Shown here: piece by piece, positions 21,290 through 32,535 of the stretch
Layout: each line of letters starts with the position of its first letter
How positions within the stretch are numbered: the stretch's first letter is position 1
Source of the DNA: Lithobates sylvaticus
Lineage: Eukaryota; Chordata; Amphibia; Anura; Ranidae
DNA length: 64,000 bases
Direction of reading: 5' to 3'
NCBI GenBank assembly: GCA_028564925.1
Contig: CM053029.1
Coordinates: 295,221,168 to 295,285,167, forward strand
The notes under the pieces: model-generated
What the model saw: only the letters and a program-made list of their open reading frames with translations
Databases searched by the model: none
What the model was told of the DNA's origin: nothing
Position numbers and translations under genes: made by a program

Positions 21290-21725
21290 ACTTCTTCCAG
21301 GATGAAAGGCCCAGGTTGGTCCTTGGAAGCCTCAGCTGGGCTTGAGGGAGGGGTAGATGGAAATGTAGAAAGTTATTCCCTGGCTTCAATCTGGTCTTCC
21401 AGAAACCGCATCCTGTTGTAGTACCACAGACTGGGTACATAAACATCCTTTGCTGCTGCTCCTGATTTCATGGAAGCCTGGACCTTATTAAGCTCCTTCC
21501 TATACATGCTTCTCAAGCTACCAATTTTCTTATCCACAAACTCGATGTCTGCGTTGGGGACCTGCGTCTTCACAAATTGCAGCAGTTTCTCCAGCGATGC
21601 CTGCCTAGCTGGTTTATTTCAATATAAGGGGTTTTTAACCTCCCACAAATTTCTCATATCCCTGTATCTGTCTATGAACTGGCCCATGAATTCAGGGTCT
21701 TTAAATTGTTTCATATTTGCCGCAA
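21290..21725 (-). pseudogene. MADF-domain gene exon, old Harbinger copy
   Basis: Minus-strand reading from about 21715 gives MKQFKDPEFMGQFIDRYRD, NLWEVKNP and, in another frame, TQVPNADIEFVDKKIGSLRSM and VYVPSLWYYNRMRFLEDQIEAR, the parts of a MADF DNA-binding domain. The frame is broken within the first half and again before the serine/proline tail. A donor-like sequence matching the younger copy's 5' intron persists near 21832. Homologous to 53743-53269. Confidence 0.8.
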
Positions 21726-22389
21726 GACAAAACACAAGACAAAAACACTAATATCAGGCTAAACTCTCCTAATCTTATCCCAATATAGGCCTCAATCTCG
21801 AATCAGTATAGGCCACAGATGTCCCAAGTTAAAATGTTACCTTCGTTAGAACGTTCGTGCGTGTTAACTTTATATATCATCAATGTCTGATATTGCCTAT
21901 TGTAAGTTCCTGAGTTGTGTATGTTATGTTTTGAAACATGCCTGTTTATGTACTTATAAAATATTTTAAAGGTAAAAATTTATAAAACCAAGATGGTGTT
22001 TTTTTTTCACCAAAATAGGTTTTCTAACGCACATGTGCATGTGCACGGAGTAAAAAGGTTTTATACTCAACAATGTGTGGCTTCTTCTTTCAATGCTCAA
22101 TAACAGTTTTTGTATTAAGTTGGTGTTTACAGTGACAATGGGGGTTAGTTAATAATATAAAAAACACTTGGCACTACAAGAGAACCTAGGAGACAGCTAA
22201 AAGAACCACAAGCAGTAAATCAAAATCAAGATTTTATCAGATAACATTTTTTTATAAACTAGAAGTTATTACCAAATTTGCTGGCATAGCAATGGCCCCC
22301 CTACCCGTAAAATAATCCACACATTTTTGCTGCACTTCACGGGCGATTTGGGGGGGCAAGCCAAGACAGCCTGCTTCCAGGGCCGTCAG

Positions 22390-22975
22390 TAATTAGGAGC
22401 ATTTCTCTTTAAAAAGTTGTGAAGTATGCAGCATGCTAGAATTATGTGGTTCAGTTTGTACTCCGCCATATTTTTTGCTGTAAGAAATAGGCAGAACCGG
22501 CTGGCCATTATCCCAAAGGCATTCTCCACAACTCTTTGGGCTCTGGCCAGCTGGTAATTGAAAACCGTCTTCTCCAGGGTGAGGGTCCTCTGGGGGAATG
22601 GTGACCATCCAGACCAAATGCCTTATCTGCGACAAACACAAATGGGAGTCCTTCCATGTTCTCTTCTGCAGGTGGCAATCCCAAGCCACCACTCTGGAGA
22701 TGTCTGTAGAACTCGGTCTGGGCAAAGACTCCACCATCCAACATCTAGCCATTCTTCCCCATGTCCAAATATAAAAATTCATATGTCGCCGACACCACCG
22801 CCATCAACACAATACTATGAAACCCCTTATAATTAAAATAGTATGACCCTGAGTGGGGTGGTGGGACGATGTGGACATGTTTCCCATCGATTGCCCCTCC
22901 GCAGTTAGGAAAGTCCCAATGCTCAGCGAAATGGGAGGCCACAGTCCGCCATCCCTGTGGCGTTTAGGGAAACTG
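22390..22975 (-). pseudogene. Harbinger transposase exon 2, decayed copy
   Basis: Shows the first catalytic aspartate context GGAIDGKHV and GFHSIVLMAVVSATYEFLYLD (22942-22745), then GGVFAQTEFYRHLQSGGLGL and GLPFVFVADKAFGLDG with the second aspartate. Later segments are in shifted frames. Homologous to 58618-57865, with several frame changes; not functional. Confidence 0.85.
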
Positions 22976-23506
22976 TGGAGTCAAAAAATAAAATTACTAC
23001 TTTTGCATATAACATTGCAAGCAGATTAGACACAAACATTCTTGGCCAACATCAGTATAACATTCATTTGAGGGAGTATTTAAAGACAAAAATATAAGGT
23101 CCACTTATCAGATTCCTCACCCTCTCTGATGGCCCATTGGAAAAATTTAAGGGGGGGGGGTTATAAATGAGTTTGGGACCCCAAAAAAAGCCTCTGGCAC
23201 TCTACCTGAATTTAAGGACAACAATAACATTTGGACACATTTTAGGGGGTGTTTAGGATAAAGCACTACAATGGAGCTGACAAAATACATTGTTAAGTGA
23301 ATAGGCTAGGTGTGTATGGGCCCAGGATAGCATGCTGGGGAGGTTAGTGAAGGCAAATATGCATGTAGGCCAAAAAAGGAGCATTAAAAGATTAAAGCAT
23401 GCATGAGGATAAAGAGGACATTCACAGCATATTCCAATCATGGTAATTTGGGAACGATGAAAGAAATAAAAAACATTAGCATACATTAAATACATATAAT
23501 GTGATG

Positions 23507-23955
23507 TTAAAGGAGAAAACTTACCCTAATATAGTCCTTCTGCAGGACCTGAATGATGGCAGAACAGGTCTCTGGAATAATGATTCCCAGAGCCTGGGGG
23601 AGATGCCTGTCGAGAACTTGAGGTCCTGCAAACTTCTCCCTGTCGCCAAGTACCGCAAGGTGGCGATTAGTCCTCTGCTCAGGATGGATGGCTTGCCACA
23701 TGCAGGTGTCCTGCTTCATAATATAAGGGGACAGCAAAGCAAACAGATGGTAAAAAACGGGGTCCGTCATCCGGAGAAAATTCCTGAAATCATCAGGGTT
23801 ATTCTCCTGGATCTCCGGCAGCAAAGGCATATAAGAGAATTGGTCACGCTGGAGTAACCAATTCTTGTTCCATGAACTCCTCCCCACCCTGTTCATGGAC
23901 TGGGCTTGGGTCAAAGGAAGAACCCCAACACCAAGCCCCCTGCAAACTCTACAAT
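23507..23955 (-). pseudogene. Harbinger transposase exon 1, decayed copy
   Basis: Encodes MNRVGRSSWNKNWLLQRDQF, NPDDFRNFLRMTDPVFYHLF and LGIIIPETCSAIIQVLQKDY, the N-terminal helical region of Harbinger transposases, with a short frame disruption in the middle. A donor follows the exon as in the younger copy. The intron to exon 2 is only about 0.5 kb and lacks the minisatellite found in the younger copy. Confidence 0.82.
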
Positions 23956-23969
23956 GAGAACGTACCACC

Positions 23970-24085
23970 CGAAAATTGTGGCAAAATATAACATTTTCCA
24001 TGGACTCGACATGCCTATCAGCAAATAGCTCGGGGTGACTACTTTCCAAAAAGGGGTCGTTTTGGGGGGGGGGGGGTTTGAACTG
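23970..24085 (+). mobile_element. piggyBac-type (second family) fragment
   Basis: Shares the order of CCACAATTTT, GACATGCC, CTTTCCAAAAAGGGGTC and the G run with 63100-63195. A short remnant against the 5' side of the decayed transposase. Confidence 0.5.
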
Positions 24086-24141
24086 TCCTGGCATTTTATG
24101 CACAACATTAGAAGCTTATGTCACAAATCACCCACTATTCT

Positions 24142-24905
24142 AACCACATGAAGCCCTTTCCGACACTTTTTGTTTACATGAAAAAAAAATATATTTTTTG
24201 CTAGAAAATTACTTTGAACCCCAAAGCATTATATATATTTTTTAAAGCAAAGGCCCTACAGATTAAAATGGTGGGTGTTGCAATTTTTGTAACACAGTAT
24301 TTGTGCTGTGATTTTTCAAATGCATTTTTTGGGAGAAAAAAAACACCTTTTTTTAATTATTTTAATGCACTAAAACACTATATTGCCCAAATGTTTGATG
24401 AAATAAAAAAGATAATCTTATGCCGAGTACATGAATACCAAACACGCCGTGCTTTAAAATTGCGCACAAACGTTCAGCGGCGACAAACTACATACATTTT
24501 TAAAAGCCTTTAAAAGCCTTTACAGGTTACCACTTTAGATTTACAGAGCAGGTCTACTGCTAAAATTACTGCCCTCGATCTGACCTTCGCAGTGATACCT
24601 CACATGCATGGTGAAATTGCTGTTTACATATGACACGAGCCCGACACTTGCATTTGCCTTTGTGCATGAGAACAGGGGTGCTTTTTTTGTTTTTACTATT
24701 TATTTTGCTTTTTTATTTTATTTTTAAACTGTTCCTTTCATTTTTTTTTTTTACCATTTTTATTGTTATCTCAGGGAATGTAAATATCCCCTGTGATAGC
24801 AATAGGTAGTGACAGGTACTCTTTTTTGAAAAAAATGGGGTCTAGATCTCTCCTCTGCCCAAGATCGGTGTGATAAAATGGTTTCCCAATTTCCCAATGG
24901 CTCTG
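24142..24905 (-). mobile_element. piggyBac-type element (second family), reversed partial copy
   Basis: Begins AACCACATGAAGCCC (decayed terminus) and continues as the reverse complement of 62880-62100: TTTGCTAGAAAATTAC, GAACCCCAAAGCATTATATA, AAAGGCCCTACAG, ACCTCACATG. Truncated internally near 24905. Confidence 0.65.
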
Positions 24906-24937
24906 TTTATATACGGCAAAGTCATTAAATGCTCATA

Positions 24938-26397
24938 AACAAACTTAATAACTTGCGCCAAAAAGGAATAACCTAATATCAAAATAACATAAAAACAACC
25001 GCTGCTGCTGCCTGCAAAGGTTAAAAAAAACTTACGAGATCAATAAAATATATAGGCTGCGCTAGCAGGTATAAATCACTGTGAAGATATATATAAATAT
25101 ATATAAAATATAAGTGATAGTGAACAAAATATGAATTATGTGAATTGCGCAACAATCGCTACAATACAAAAATTAAGTGAATGGTGAACCAATAGCAATC
25201 ATTGGAATAATTAGAATAGTCAATACTGCATAATTGGTAGTGATAAAAAATGAAAAAATAAATATACAGACTCAAAATAATATGAGGTAATAAATTTGAA
25301 AGGAAAAAATGCAGGTTTTCTTTAGACGATAATCCCCTCTGAAACCCCACTCACCAAACGTGATTGACCCACGGCTTTGCAGTCCTAGGGTCGGTGAAAG
25401 CGTTTTGTGGGGGGATTAGATGAATAATGTCAGGGATCCCATTGATAGTAGTTGAAATACTCCAAAAAGAACAACAAAGCCTCCAAGGATATTAAATGCC
25501 GCAAAGCAAAAAAAACACAGAGAGAATATCATGTGTAGTATCGCTGTAATAGACCTAAAAACCACTGTGCAATAGTAACTCACTACAGGGAAGACAGGTG
25601 TCAGCGTGTTCGGGTGCACAAAAATGGCGTGCGTTCCACAGGAAACGCGTCAACGTAACTTCCGGCGTTGAGAGCCAGTGACGCTGCTTCCTGTTCCTGT
25701 GGAATGCACGCCATTTTTGTGCACCCGGAACACGCTGACACCTGTCTTCCCTGTAGTGAGTTACACAGTGGTTTTTAGGTCTATTACGGCAATACTACAC
25801 ATGATATTCTCTCTGTGTTTTTTTTCCTTTGCGGCATTTAATATCCTTGGAGGCTTCGTTGTTCTTTTTGGAGTATTTCAACTACTATAAATGGGATCCC
25901 TGACATTATTCATCTAATCCCCCCACAAAACGCTTTCACCGACCCTAGGACTGCAAAGCCGTGGGTCAATCACGTTTGGTGAGTGGGGTTTCAGGGGGGA
26001 TTATCGTCTAAAGAAAACCTGCATTTTTTCCTTTCAAATTTATTACCTAATATTAGTTTAAGTCTGTATATTTGTTTTTTCGTTTTTTATCACTACCAAT
26101 TATGCAGTATTGACTATTCTAATTATTTCAATGATTGCTATTGGTTCATCATTCACTTAATTTTTGTATTGTAGCGATTGTTGCGCAATTCACATAATTC
26201 ATATTTTGTTCACTATCACCTATGTTTTATATATATTTATATATATCTTCACAGTGATTTATACCTGCTAGCGCAGCCTATATATTTTATTGATCTCGTA
26301 AGGTTTTTTTAACCTTTGCAGGCAGCAGCAGCGGTTGTTTTTATGTTATTTTGATATTAGGTTATTCCTTTTTGGTGCAAGTTATTAAGTTTGTTTG
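24938..26397. repeat. 1.46 kb inverted repeat at the 5' side of the Penelope-like element
   Basis: The arms are about 24938-25665 and 25670-26397, with the centre near 25667. Landmarks mirrored in both arms include GGAATAACCTAATATC, GCGCAACAATCGCTAC, AAAACGCTTTCACCGACC and TGTTCTTTTTGGAGTATTTC. The arms differ by scattered substitutions. Inverted, truncated copies at the 5' end are a known habit of Penelope-like elements. Confidence 0.88.
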
Positions 26398-26430
26398 TCA
26401 TTTTTCTCACATTTGAGTGCACTTTGCAGC

Positions 26431-27523
26431 CATGGAAATTTTCACTTTTGTTAATAGTAGACAGCTTGATGCTGACACTTTCTTTTCACAAACCAACACC
26501 AATACAGACATCCACCAAGATTTTAAACACCTTAAGGGTGCCCTAGACAACCAGGTCAAGATTTAGTGGGATGTTTTTACTCTCAATAAATATCTCAAAG
26601 AAAACATCACACCCAGAAGACTGAGGTGGGATATAGGCTCTTATGATGGCATGGCAGATAAAGATTTGGAGGATGAATGGTTTTACTTCTTTAATCATGC
26701 CGAAAAGAAATTGTTAGAAATCATTATAGCAAGGAAAGAGAAAAAACTAAAACTTTTGGAGTCTAATATTAATGCCATTAAGTCCAAATTAGGACCTTCC
26801 ATCACTACAGGTGATTACAAAGAAAAAATGAAACAATTGCAGGATTTTGTTGTTAAACTAGATAAAGATTTACAAAAGAAAAAAATTAAAAAATATGTCA
26901 GAGACATTAATGATTATAAGTCCAATAAAGTGTACAGATGGCAGGAGTTGGCTGAGGAACAACCGAGCATCTCTGGTGATGATATATCAGAATTAGATGC
27001 CGGAATTGTTCCTCCTAAAACTCCTGTTCGTCATGTGCAATATGAAGGCCAATGGAGCAATCCAGCAAGGGTTGAACAATATGGCAGAGGGAGAGGTTCC
27101 ACTCAATCGCCAGCCCCGCAATATGTGGTTCCTGTTTCAAATAGATATGAACCTTTGAGACAGGAATATTCTCAACAACCCACAGGCCCATCCAACTATA
27201 GAGGACATGATCCCAGAGGGGGTTATGGAGGCCCTTCTTGGACCCCGTACTATTACAATCAATACCCCCCTAGAGGTAGAGGTAGTTACCCCAATAACCA
27301 AAGAGGGGATTTTCAAAAGAGGGGATATGGAGGTCCCCCTTGGAGAGCCAGAGGTGGTTCCAACCCCAGAGGCCGAGGGAGGGGCAATTATCCCCAAGAT
27401 CAGAAGGAGGAGGAATGGAGACCATGGTATCCCATGGCCCCACCCCCCTTCTTCCAGGATGCAAGAAACGGAGAACCAGAGGATGCCGAGGGGGGAAACG
27501 GAAAGAGAAAGAGAGAGACTTAG
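26431..27523 (+). CDS. Penelope-like element ORF1, coiled-coil and RGG-rich protein
   Basis: The continuous frame from 26651 (290 residues) has three parts: a charged helical, probably coiled-coil, region (about residues 1-110) with KKIKKYVRDINDYKSNKVYR; a linker; and a C-terminal region with many RGG/GRGRG, GGYGG and PRG motifs, typical of RNA-binding proteins. Homologous frame upstream (MEIFTFVNSRQLDAD from 26431) suggests that the protein was longer. An equivalent N-terminal segment occurs in the antisense Penelope fragment at 1596-2105. It probably binds the element's RNA (inferred). The element as a whole is broken. Confidence 0.65.
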
Positions 27524-28784
27524 CAGCTGGTATATTCAACCTTAGTGACGCCATTTTTTCAGATGATGAAAATAAAGTTCTTCAATTAGGACTGAAATAT
27601 GCAATTGATAAGGATTTTAATAAATTTAATGTTTTTATTGATTTTCAAAAGTTTATTAGAAAGATTAACATTAAAAAATTTTTTGTTAAAAATAGTTTGG
27701 CACCTAAAGAGATGGGTGAGGAATTTATCCATACTAATTTAAGGAATAATTCCATTTTCAACCCGAAAGTGTCCAATAATCATTTTGTTGAGGTCTTCAA
27801 ATCATTAGTGGAACAAGATTTAAAAAAACTTACTATCCGTCCTAGTAGAAAGAAAAAAGATATTGAAAGAGGCCTGAAGCTACTAGAAAAAAAGAAAGAT
27901 ATAGTTATTAGACAGGCCGATAAGGGGGGGGGGGGGTAGTTATTTTGAACAAAGGTGACTATATGTCAGAATTGAATCGACTAGTCTCAGATACTGCAAC
28001 CTATGAAGAATTGAGAGGAAATCCTACTAATAAATATAAGGCCAAATTAAAATTACTAATCAGAGCCGCAAATCAGGCGGGGATAATCAATAAAAAATAA
28101 ACTAGATATTTGATCCCTGATGCACCACGGGTGCCTGTTATTTACCAGTTACCAAAGGTCCATAAGGACCCCTTTAAACCCCCAGGGAGACCTATAGTAA
28201 GTGGGGTGGATTCGCTATTTGCAAGGTTAGGGGAATATCTGGACCATTTTTTGCAGCCTCTGGTGCAGAAATGCCCAGCATATCTTAAGGACAGCAAGGA
28301 TTTGATCGGTCTGATCGATCCCTTGGAAATCGATGATGTTCACATCTTGGCAAGTGTAGACGTCAATTCGCTCTATACTAATATTAAGCAGAATCATGCA
28401 CTGCAGGCTGTTAAGTGGGCTTTAGAGGACACTACAATTAAGTCCAAACAGAAGGACTTTATTCTAGAGTCTCTGGAATTGGCAATGAGTCATAATTTTT
28501 TCTGGCATGAACGAAAATATTATAGGCAAAGAAGGGGAGTGGCGATGGGCGCCAAATACGCCCCCTCAGTCGCTAATCTTTTCATGAGTTGGTGGGAGTC
28601 GCAAGCCATTTATGGCCAGGCTATACCTCATTTAAGGTTTTATAAGCACTACATTGATGACATTTTCATCATATGGGCAGGATCAAAAGACAGTTTTTGT
28701 AACTTTTTGCAAATGATTGGCACCAATCCTTATGGAATCTCTTTTTCAGAGGTCTCCAGTCAGGAATCGGTTAATTTTTTAGAT
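27340..28784 (+). pseudogene. Penelope-like reverse transcriptase, truncated by an insertion
   Basis: An N-terminal block (27520-27939) contains a KKKDIVIRQADKGGG motif typical of Penelope-like reverse transcriptases. From 28110 the frame shows YQLPKVHKDP, PGRPIVSG, SVDVNSLYTNI, RRGVAMGAKYAPSVANLFM and the catalytic YIDDIF. It stops being Penelope after VNFLDL because a piggyBac-type element starts at 28789. The thumb and any GIY-YIG endonuclease are absent from the window. It overlaps the end of ORF1 in another frame. Broken and non-functional. Confidence 0.88.
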
Positions 28785-28788
28785 TTAA

Positions 28789-30746
28789 CCACTTGCCTAC
28801 CAGGCACCAACACCCCCCTCCCATCCAGACCAATTTTCAGCTTTCGGTGCTCTCACATTTTGACTGACAATTACTCAGTCATGCAACACTGTACCCAAAT
28901 GAATTTTTTGTCCTTTTTTTCCCACAAATAGAGCTTTCTTTTGGTGGTATTTGATCACCTCTGGGTTTTTTATTTTTTGCGCTATAATTGAAAAAAGACC
29001 GAAAATTTTGAAAAAAAAAAAAACGCATTTTTCTTTGTTTCTGTGATACAATTAAGGAAATTATTAATTTTTCTTCATAAATTTTGGCCACAATTTATAC
29101 TGCCACATATCTTTGGTAAAAATAACCCAAATTAGTGGAAATTATTTGGTCTTTGTGAAAGTTACAGACTCTACAAACTGTGGTGCGAATTATACAAAAT
29201 TGATCACATCTGATGTACTGGTGGCCTATCTCATTTCTTGTGACCCGAACAAGCCAGGAAAGTACAAATACCCCCCAAATGACCCCTTTTTTGAAAGTAG
29301 ACATTCCAAGGTATTTAGTAAGAGGCATGGTGAGCTTTTTGATGTTGTCATTTTTTTCCCACAATTCTTTGCAAAATGAATTTTTTTTATTTTTTATTTT
29401 TTTTTTCTACAAAATTGTCATTGTAATAGGTTATTTCTCTCACATGGCATGTGTATACCACAAATGACACCCCAAAATAAATTCTGCTACTCCTCCTGAG
29501 TATTATGATACCACATGTGTGGGACTTTTACACAGCCTGGCCACATAGAGAGGCCCAACATGCAGGGAGCGCCATCACGTGTTCTAGGAGCATAAATTAC
29601 ACATCTAACTTGTTGACTACCTATTACACTTTTGAAGGCCCTGGAGCACCAGGACAATGACATGTGGCACTGACACGTGGCACTGATGACACGTGACACT
29701 GACGTGGCACTGATGACACGTGACACTGACGTGGCACTGATGACAGATGGTACTAATACGGGGCACTGATGACACGTGACACTGATGACAGATGGCACTA
29801 ATATGTGGCACTGATGAGAGATGGCACTAATATGTGGCACTGATGACAGATGGCACTAATATGTGGCACTGATGACAGATGGCACTAATATGTGGCACTG
29901 ATGACAGACGGCACTAATACGTGGCACTGATGACACATGACACTGATGACAGATGGCACTGATACGTGGCATTGATGACAGGTGACACTGATAACAGATG
30001 GCACGTGACACTGACAGGTGGCACTGATGACAGATGGCACTAATATGTGGCACTGATGACAGATGGCACTATGTGGCACTGACTACAGATGGCACTGATG
30101 ACAGATGGCACTGGCAGATGGCACTGACTACAGATGGCACTGGGGATGGCACTGACTACAGATGGCACTGGGATGGCACTGGGGATGGCACTGGCAGATG
30201 GCACTGGCAGATGGCACTGGGGATGGCACTGGGGATGGCACTGGCAGATGGCACTGGGGATGGCACTGGCAGATGGCACTGGGGATGGCACTGGCAGATG
30301 GCAATGGCGATGTCACTGGGCACAGATGGCATTGGGGACAGATTGCAGTGGTGGCAGTGGGCACAGATGGCATTTCATTTTTATTTATTTTTTTAAAAAC
30401 TTACGGCGCTGCAGCCGTTCATCTCCCCCTCCTCACACGCTGTCTCTGTGTGAGGAGGGGGAGCGGCGCTGACAGATGATCTCATATGTTTACATATGAG
30501 ATCATCTCTCATTGGCCAGAGCGATCGCGCTGTAAACGGCCGCTGTTATTGGCCGTTTACAGCGATCTGTGATTGGCCGTGTCCGAGGGACAGCACGGCC
30601 AACACAGAATTTCCCTGCTGCGCGCTCGTGAGCGCCCACAGGGAACGAGGAAAGGGGAGGCCGTCATATGATTGTCATATGACGGCCTCCCGGGATTTCG
30701 CATCCGCGCTGTGGCCGTCATTCGGCTACGGCCGGATGTGAAGTGG
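28789..30746 (-). mobile_element. Complete piggyBac-type non-autonomous element with internal VNTR
   Basis: 1958 bp between TTAA at 28785-28788 and 30747-30750. The ends CCACTTGCCTACCAGG and GCCGGATGTGAAGTGG are imperfect inverted repeats. The 28789-29640 part is the reverse complement of the second-family sequence at 62880-63671. A tandem array (29650-30370) and GC-rich hairpins (30420-30740) follow. It interrupts the Penelope reverse transcriptase. Confidence 0.9.
29650..30370. repeat. GGCACTGATGACAGAT / GGCACTGGCAGAT tandem array
   Basis: The first half uses units like GGCACTGATGACAGAT and GGCACTAATATGT; the second half shifts to GGCACTGGGGAT and GGCACTGGCAGAT. Its lack of stops in several frames explains the long artificial ORFs here. 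Probably replication-slippage expansion inside the transposon. Confidence 0.95.
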
Positions 30747-30750
30747 TTAA

Positions 30751-31755
30751 CCACCTCAGTACAGTGCATTTTCACCCCCTTCCTGACCAAGCCATTTTTC
30801 AGCTTTCAGCGCTGACGCACTTTGAATGACAATTGCGCGGTCATACGACACTGTACCCAAATGAAATTGTTATCATTTTTTTCCCCACAAATAGAGCTTT
30901 CTTTTGGTGGTATTTGATCACCTCTGCGTTTTTTATTTTTTGCGCAATAAACAAAAGAAGAGCGACAAATTAAAAAAAAAAAATATTTTTTACTTTTTGC
31001 TATACTAAATATCCCCAAAAAAAATATATAAAAAACACATTTTTTTTCCTCAGTTTAGGCCGATACGTATTCTTCTACATATTTTTTGGTAAAAAAAAAA
31101 AAAATCGCAATTAGCGATCATTGATTAGTTTGCGCAAAAGTTATAGCGTTTACAAAATAGGGGATAGTTTTATAGCATTTTTATTTATTTTTTTTTTACT
31201 AGTAATGACGGCGATCAGCGATTTTTATTGTGACTGCGACATTATGGCGGACACATCGGACATTTTTGACACATTTTTGGCACCATTGTCATTTATACAG
31301 CAATCAATGCTATTTAAATGCATTGATTCCTGTATAAATGACACTGGCAGTGAAGGGGTTAACCACTAGGGGGCGGGGAGGGGTTAATTATGTTCCCTAA
31401 GAGTGATTCTTACTGTGGGGGGAGGGGACTCACAAGGGGAGGAGACCGATTGGTGTTTCTCTGTACAGAGAACACACCATCGGCTCCTCTCCTCTGACAG
31501 GACCGTTGATCTGTGTGTTTACACACACAGATCCACGGTCCCGCTGTGTTACCGGGCAATCGCGGGTGCCCAGCGGACATCGCGGCCGCTGGGCACGCGC
31601 ATGGGTGCCCAGTGACACGGCGCGTGCGCGCGCGCTCCCGGCGGCGCGCGCGCGCTCCCTGGAGTGCACAGAAGGGGAGGAACGCTCGCCGCTCCGTCAT
31701 TTGACGCCCTCCCACAACGAGAGCTGCGCCGCCTGGCCGTCATTTGACATACCGG
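30751..31755 (-). mobile_element. piggyBac-type element (first family), right side truncated
   Basis: Starts CCACCTCAGTACAGTGC immediately after the TTAA shared with the previous element, and continues as the reverse complement of the first family (AATTGCGCGGTC, AATAGAGCTTTC, GGCCGATACGTATTC, CACTGGCAGTGAAGGGG). It ends in a GC-rich hairpin region near 31755 with no second TTAA. The right limit is approximate. Confidence 0.8.
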
Positions 31756-31789
31756 AAAATTGTGAAGGTTACGCTGCAAGAATCGTGAA

Positions 31790-32197
31790 CTTTAAAGTTT
31801 TTCCCTTTTTTTTATTCCTATTTTCATTTATAAAAAATTTTGTATTTTGTTGTTTTTCAGTTTTATATTATAAATTCTTTTATTTTTATTTTAATCTTTT
31901 ATTTTCTTTCATTTTTTTGATTCTTATATTTTCATCTTTTATTATTTATCTTTTTTGATTTTTTGTATTTTTATGGTTTTTATTTTATTTTGTTTTATTT
32001 TTTATTTTTATTCCTATTTATATTTTTTATTTTGTTATTTTATTTTTATTCTTTTTTTATTTTAATTTTTTTCTATTTTTATTTTTATTTTTTTTATATT
32101 TTAATTTTCTTTATATTTTTTCTTTTTATTTTTATTTTTATTTTAATTTTCTTTTTTTTTTTTTTCTTTTTTTATATATATATTTTTTTTTTCCACC
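31790..32197 (-). repeat. Expanded A-rich tail of the L1-like element
   Basis: About 400 bp of TTTTATTTTT-type sequence on the plus strand, i.e. A-rich in the sense of the LINE lying at 32198-36313. Its position directly after the LINE 3' untranslated region suggests a poly(A)-derived tail grown by slippage. Confidence 0.6.
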
Positions 32198-32535
32198 TCA
32201 GAGAGAACCCTTAGGGGACTGAATCAGTAGCGCCCTCAACTGCGTCCCTTTTTGTCTTCGCATCATTGTGGAAATTACTCTCTATATTAATTTATTTTTT
32301 TTTGTTATATTTATTGTTTAACAAATTTCTCCCCTCCTTATACGACTCCGGAGAGAGCTAATCTTTCTATTTGCACTTGAGCTCTCTCGATTGAGGTAGA
32401 GTTTTGGATCCTTACTGAACCCCCCCCCCCCCACCCGCCGCTGAGGTCATCCAGTAGTGGCTTCCCAGGGTTGGCTTCTGATTTAGATTTTTTGTCTTTT
32501 GTCGGAATCAGTTGCCTTCCTAAGGTCTCTTGTTG
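32198..32535 (-). other. L1-like element 3' untranslated region
   Basis: Lies between the ORF2 stop (32536) and the A-rich tail. It contains a C14-type homopolymer near 32420. Sense orientation is minus. Confidence 0.55.

Larger units (their letters stand above)
16590..23955 (-). mobile_element. Decayed PIF/Harbinger element, second copy (with nested insertions)
   Basis: Collinear with the better copy at 51034-61458: a MADF gene on the minus strand (exon 2 remnant at about 16590-18327 plus 20916-21010, exon 1 at 21290-21725), then transposase exon 2 (22390-22975) and exon 1 (23507-23955) on the minus strand. The Myb-like gene is missing between about 21835 and 22240. A piggyBac-type element (17225-18203) and a Harbinger fold-back (18331-20912) interrupt the MADF exon. 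No terminal repeats are visible. It is clearly older than the other copy. Confidence 0.82.

Noticed and set aside
15076-24000. 15076 as the left terminus of the decayed Harbinger copy
   Set aside because: Its subterminal sequence (CCGCCAGCAAA type) differs from the AGTCCAGCGGA type of that family, and a piggyBac-type element intervenes.
25600-25660. Second hammerhead motif (GAAACGCGTC) in the palindrome
   Set aside because: No CTGANGA box at a compatible distance and no stem II, so the core is incomplete.
25159-26174. Hydrophobic 60-70 codon frames present twice
   Set aside because: They are mirror images from the palindrome arms beside the Penelope-like element, AT-rich and without family resemblance.
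30034-30479. Frames of 80-120 codons rich in DGTGDGTG or CHPQCH
   Set aside because: Products of the GGCACTGG tandem array; no conserved protein.
31506-32214. 150-codon frame and the F/Y/L-rich frame as a membrane protein
   Set aside because: GC-rich transposon hairpin followed by the T-rich LINE tail; no consistent domain or start.
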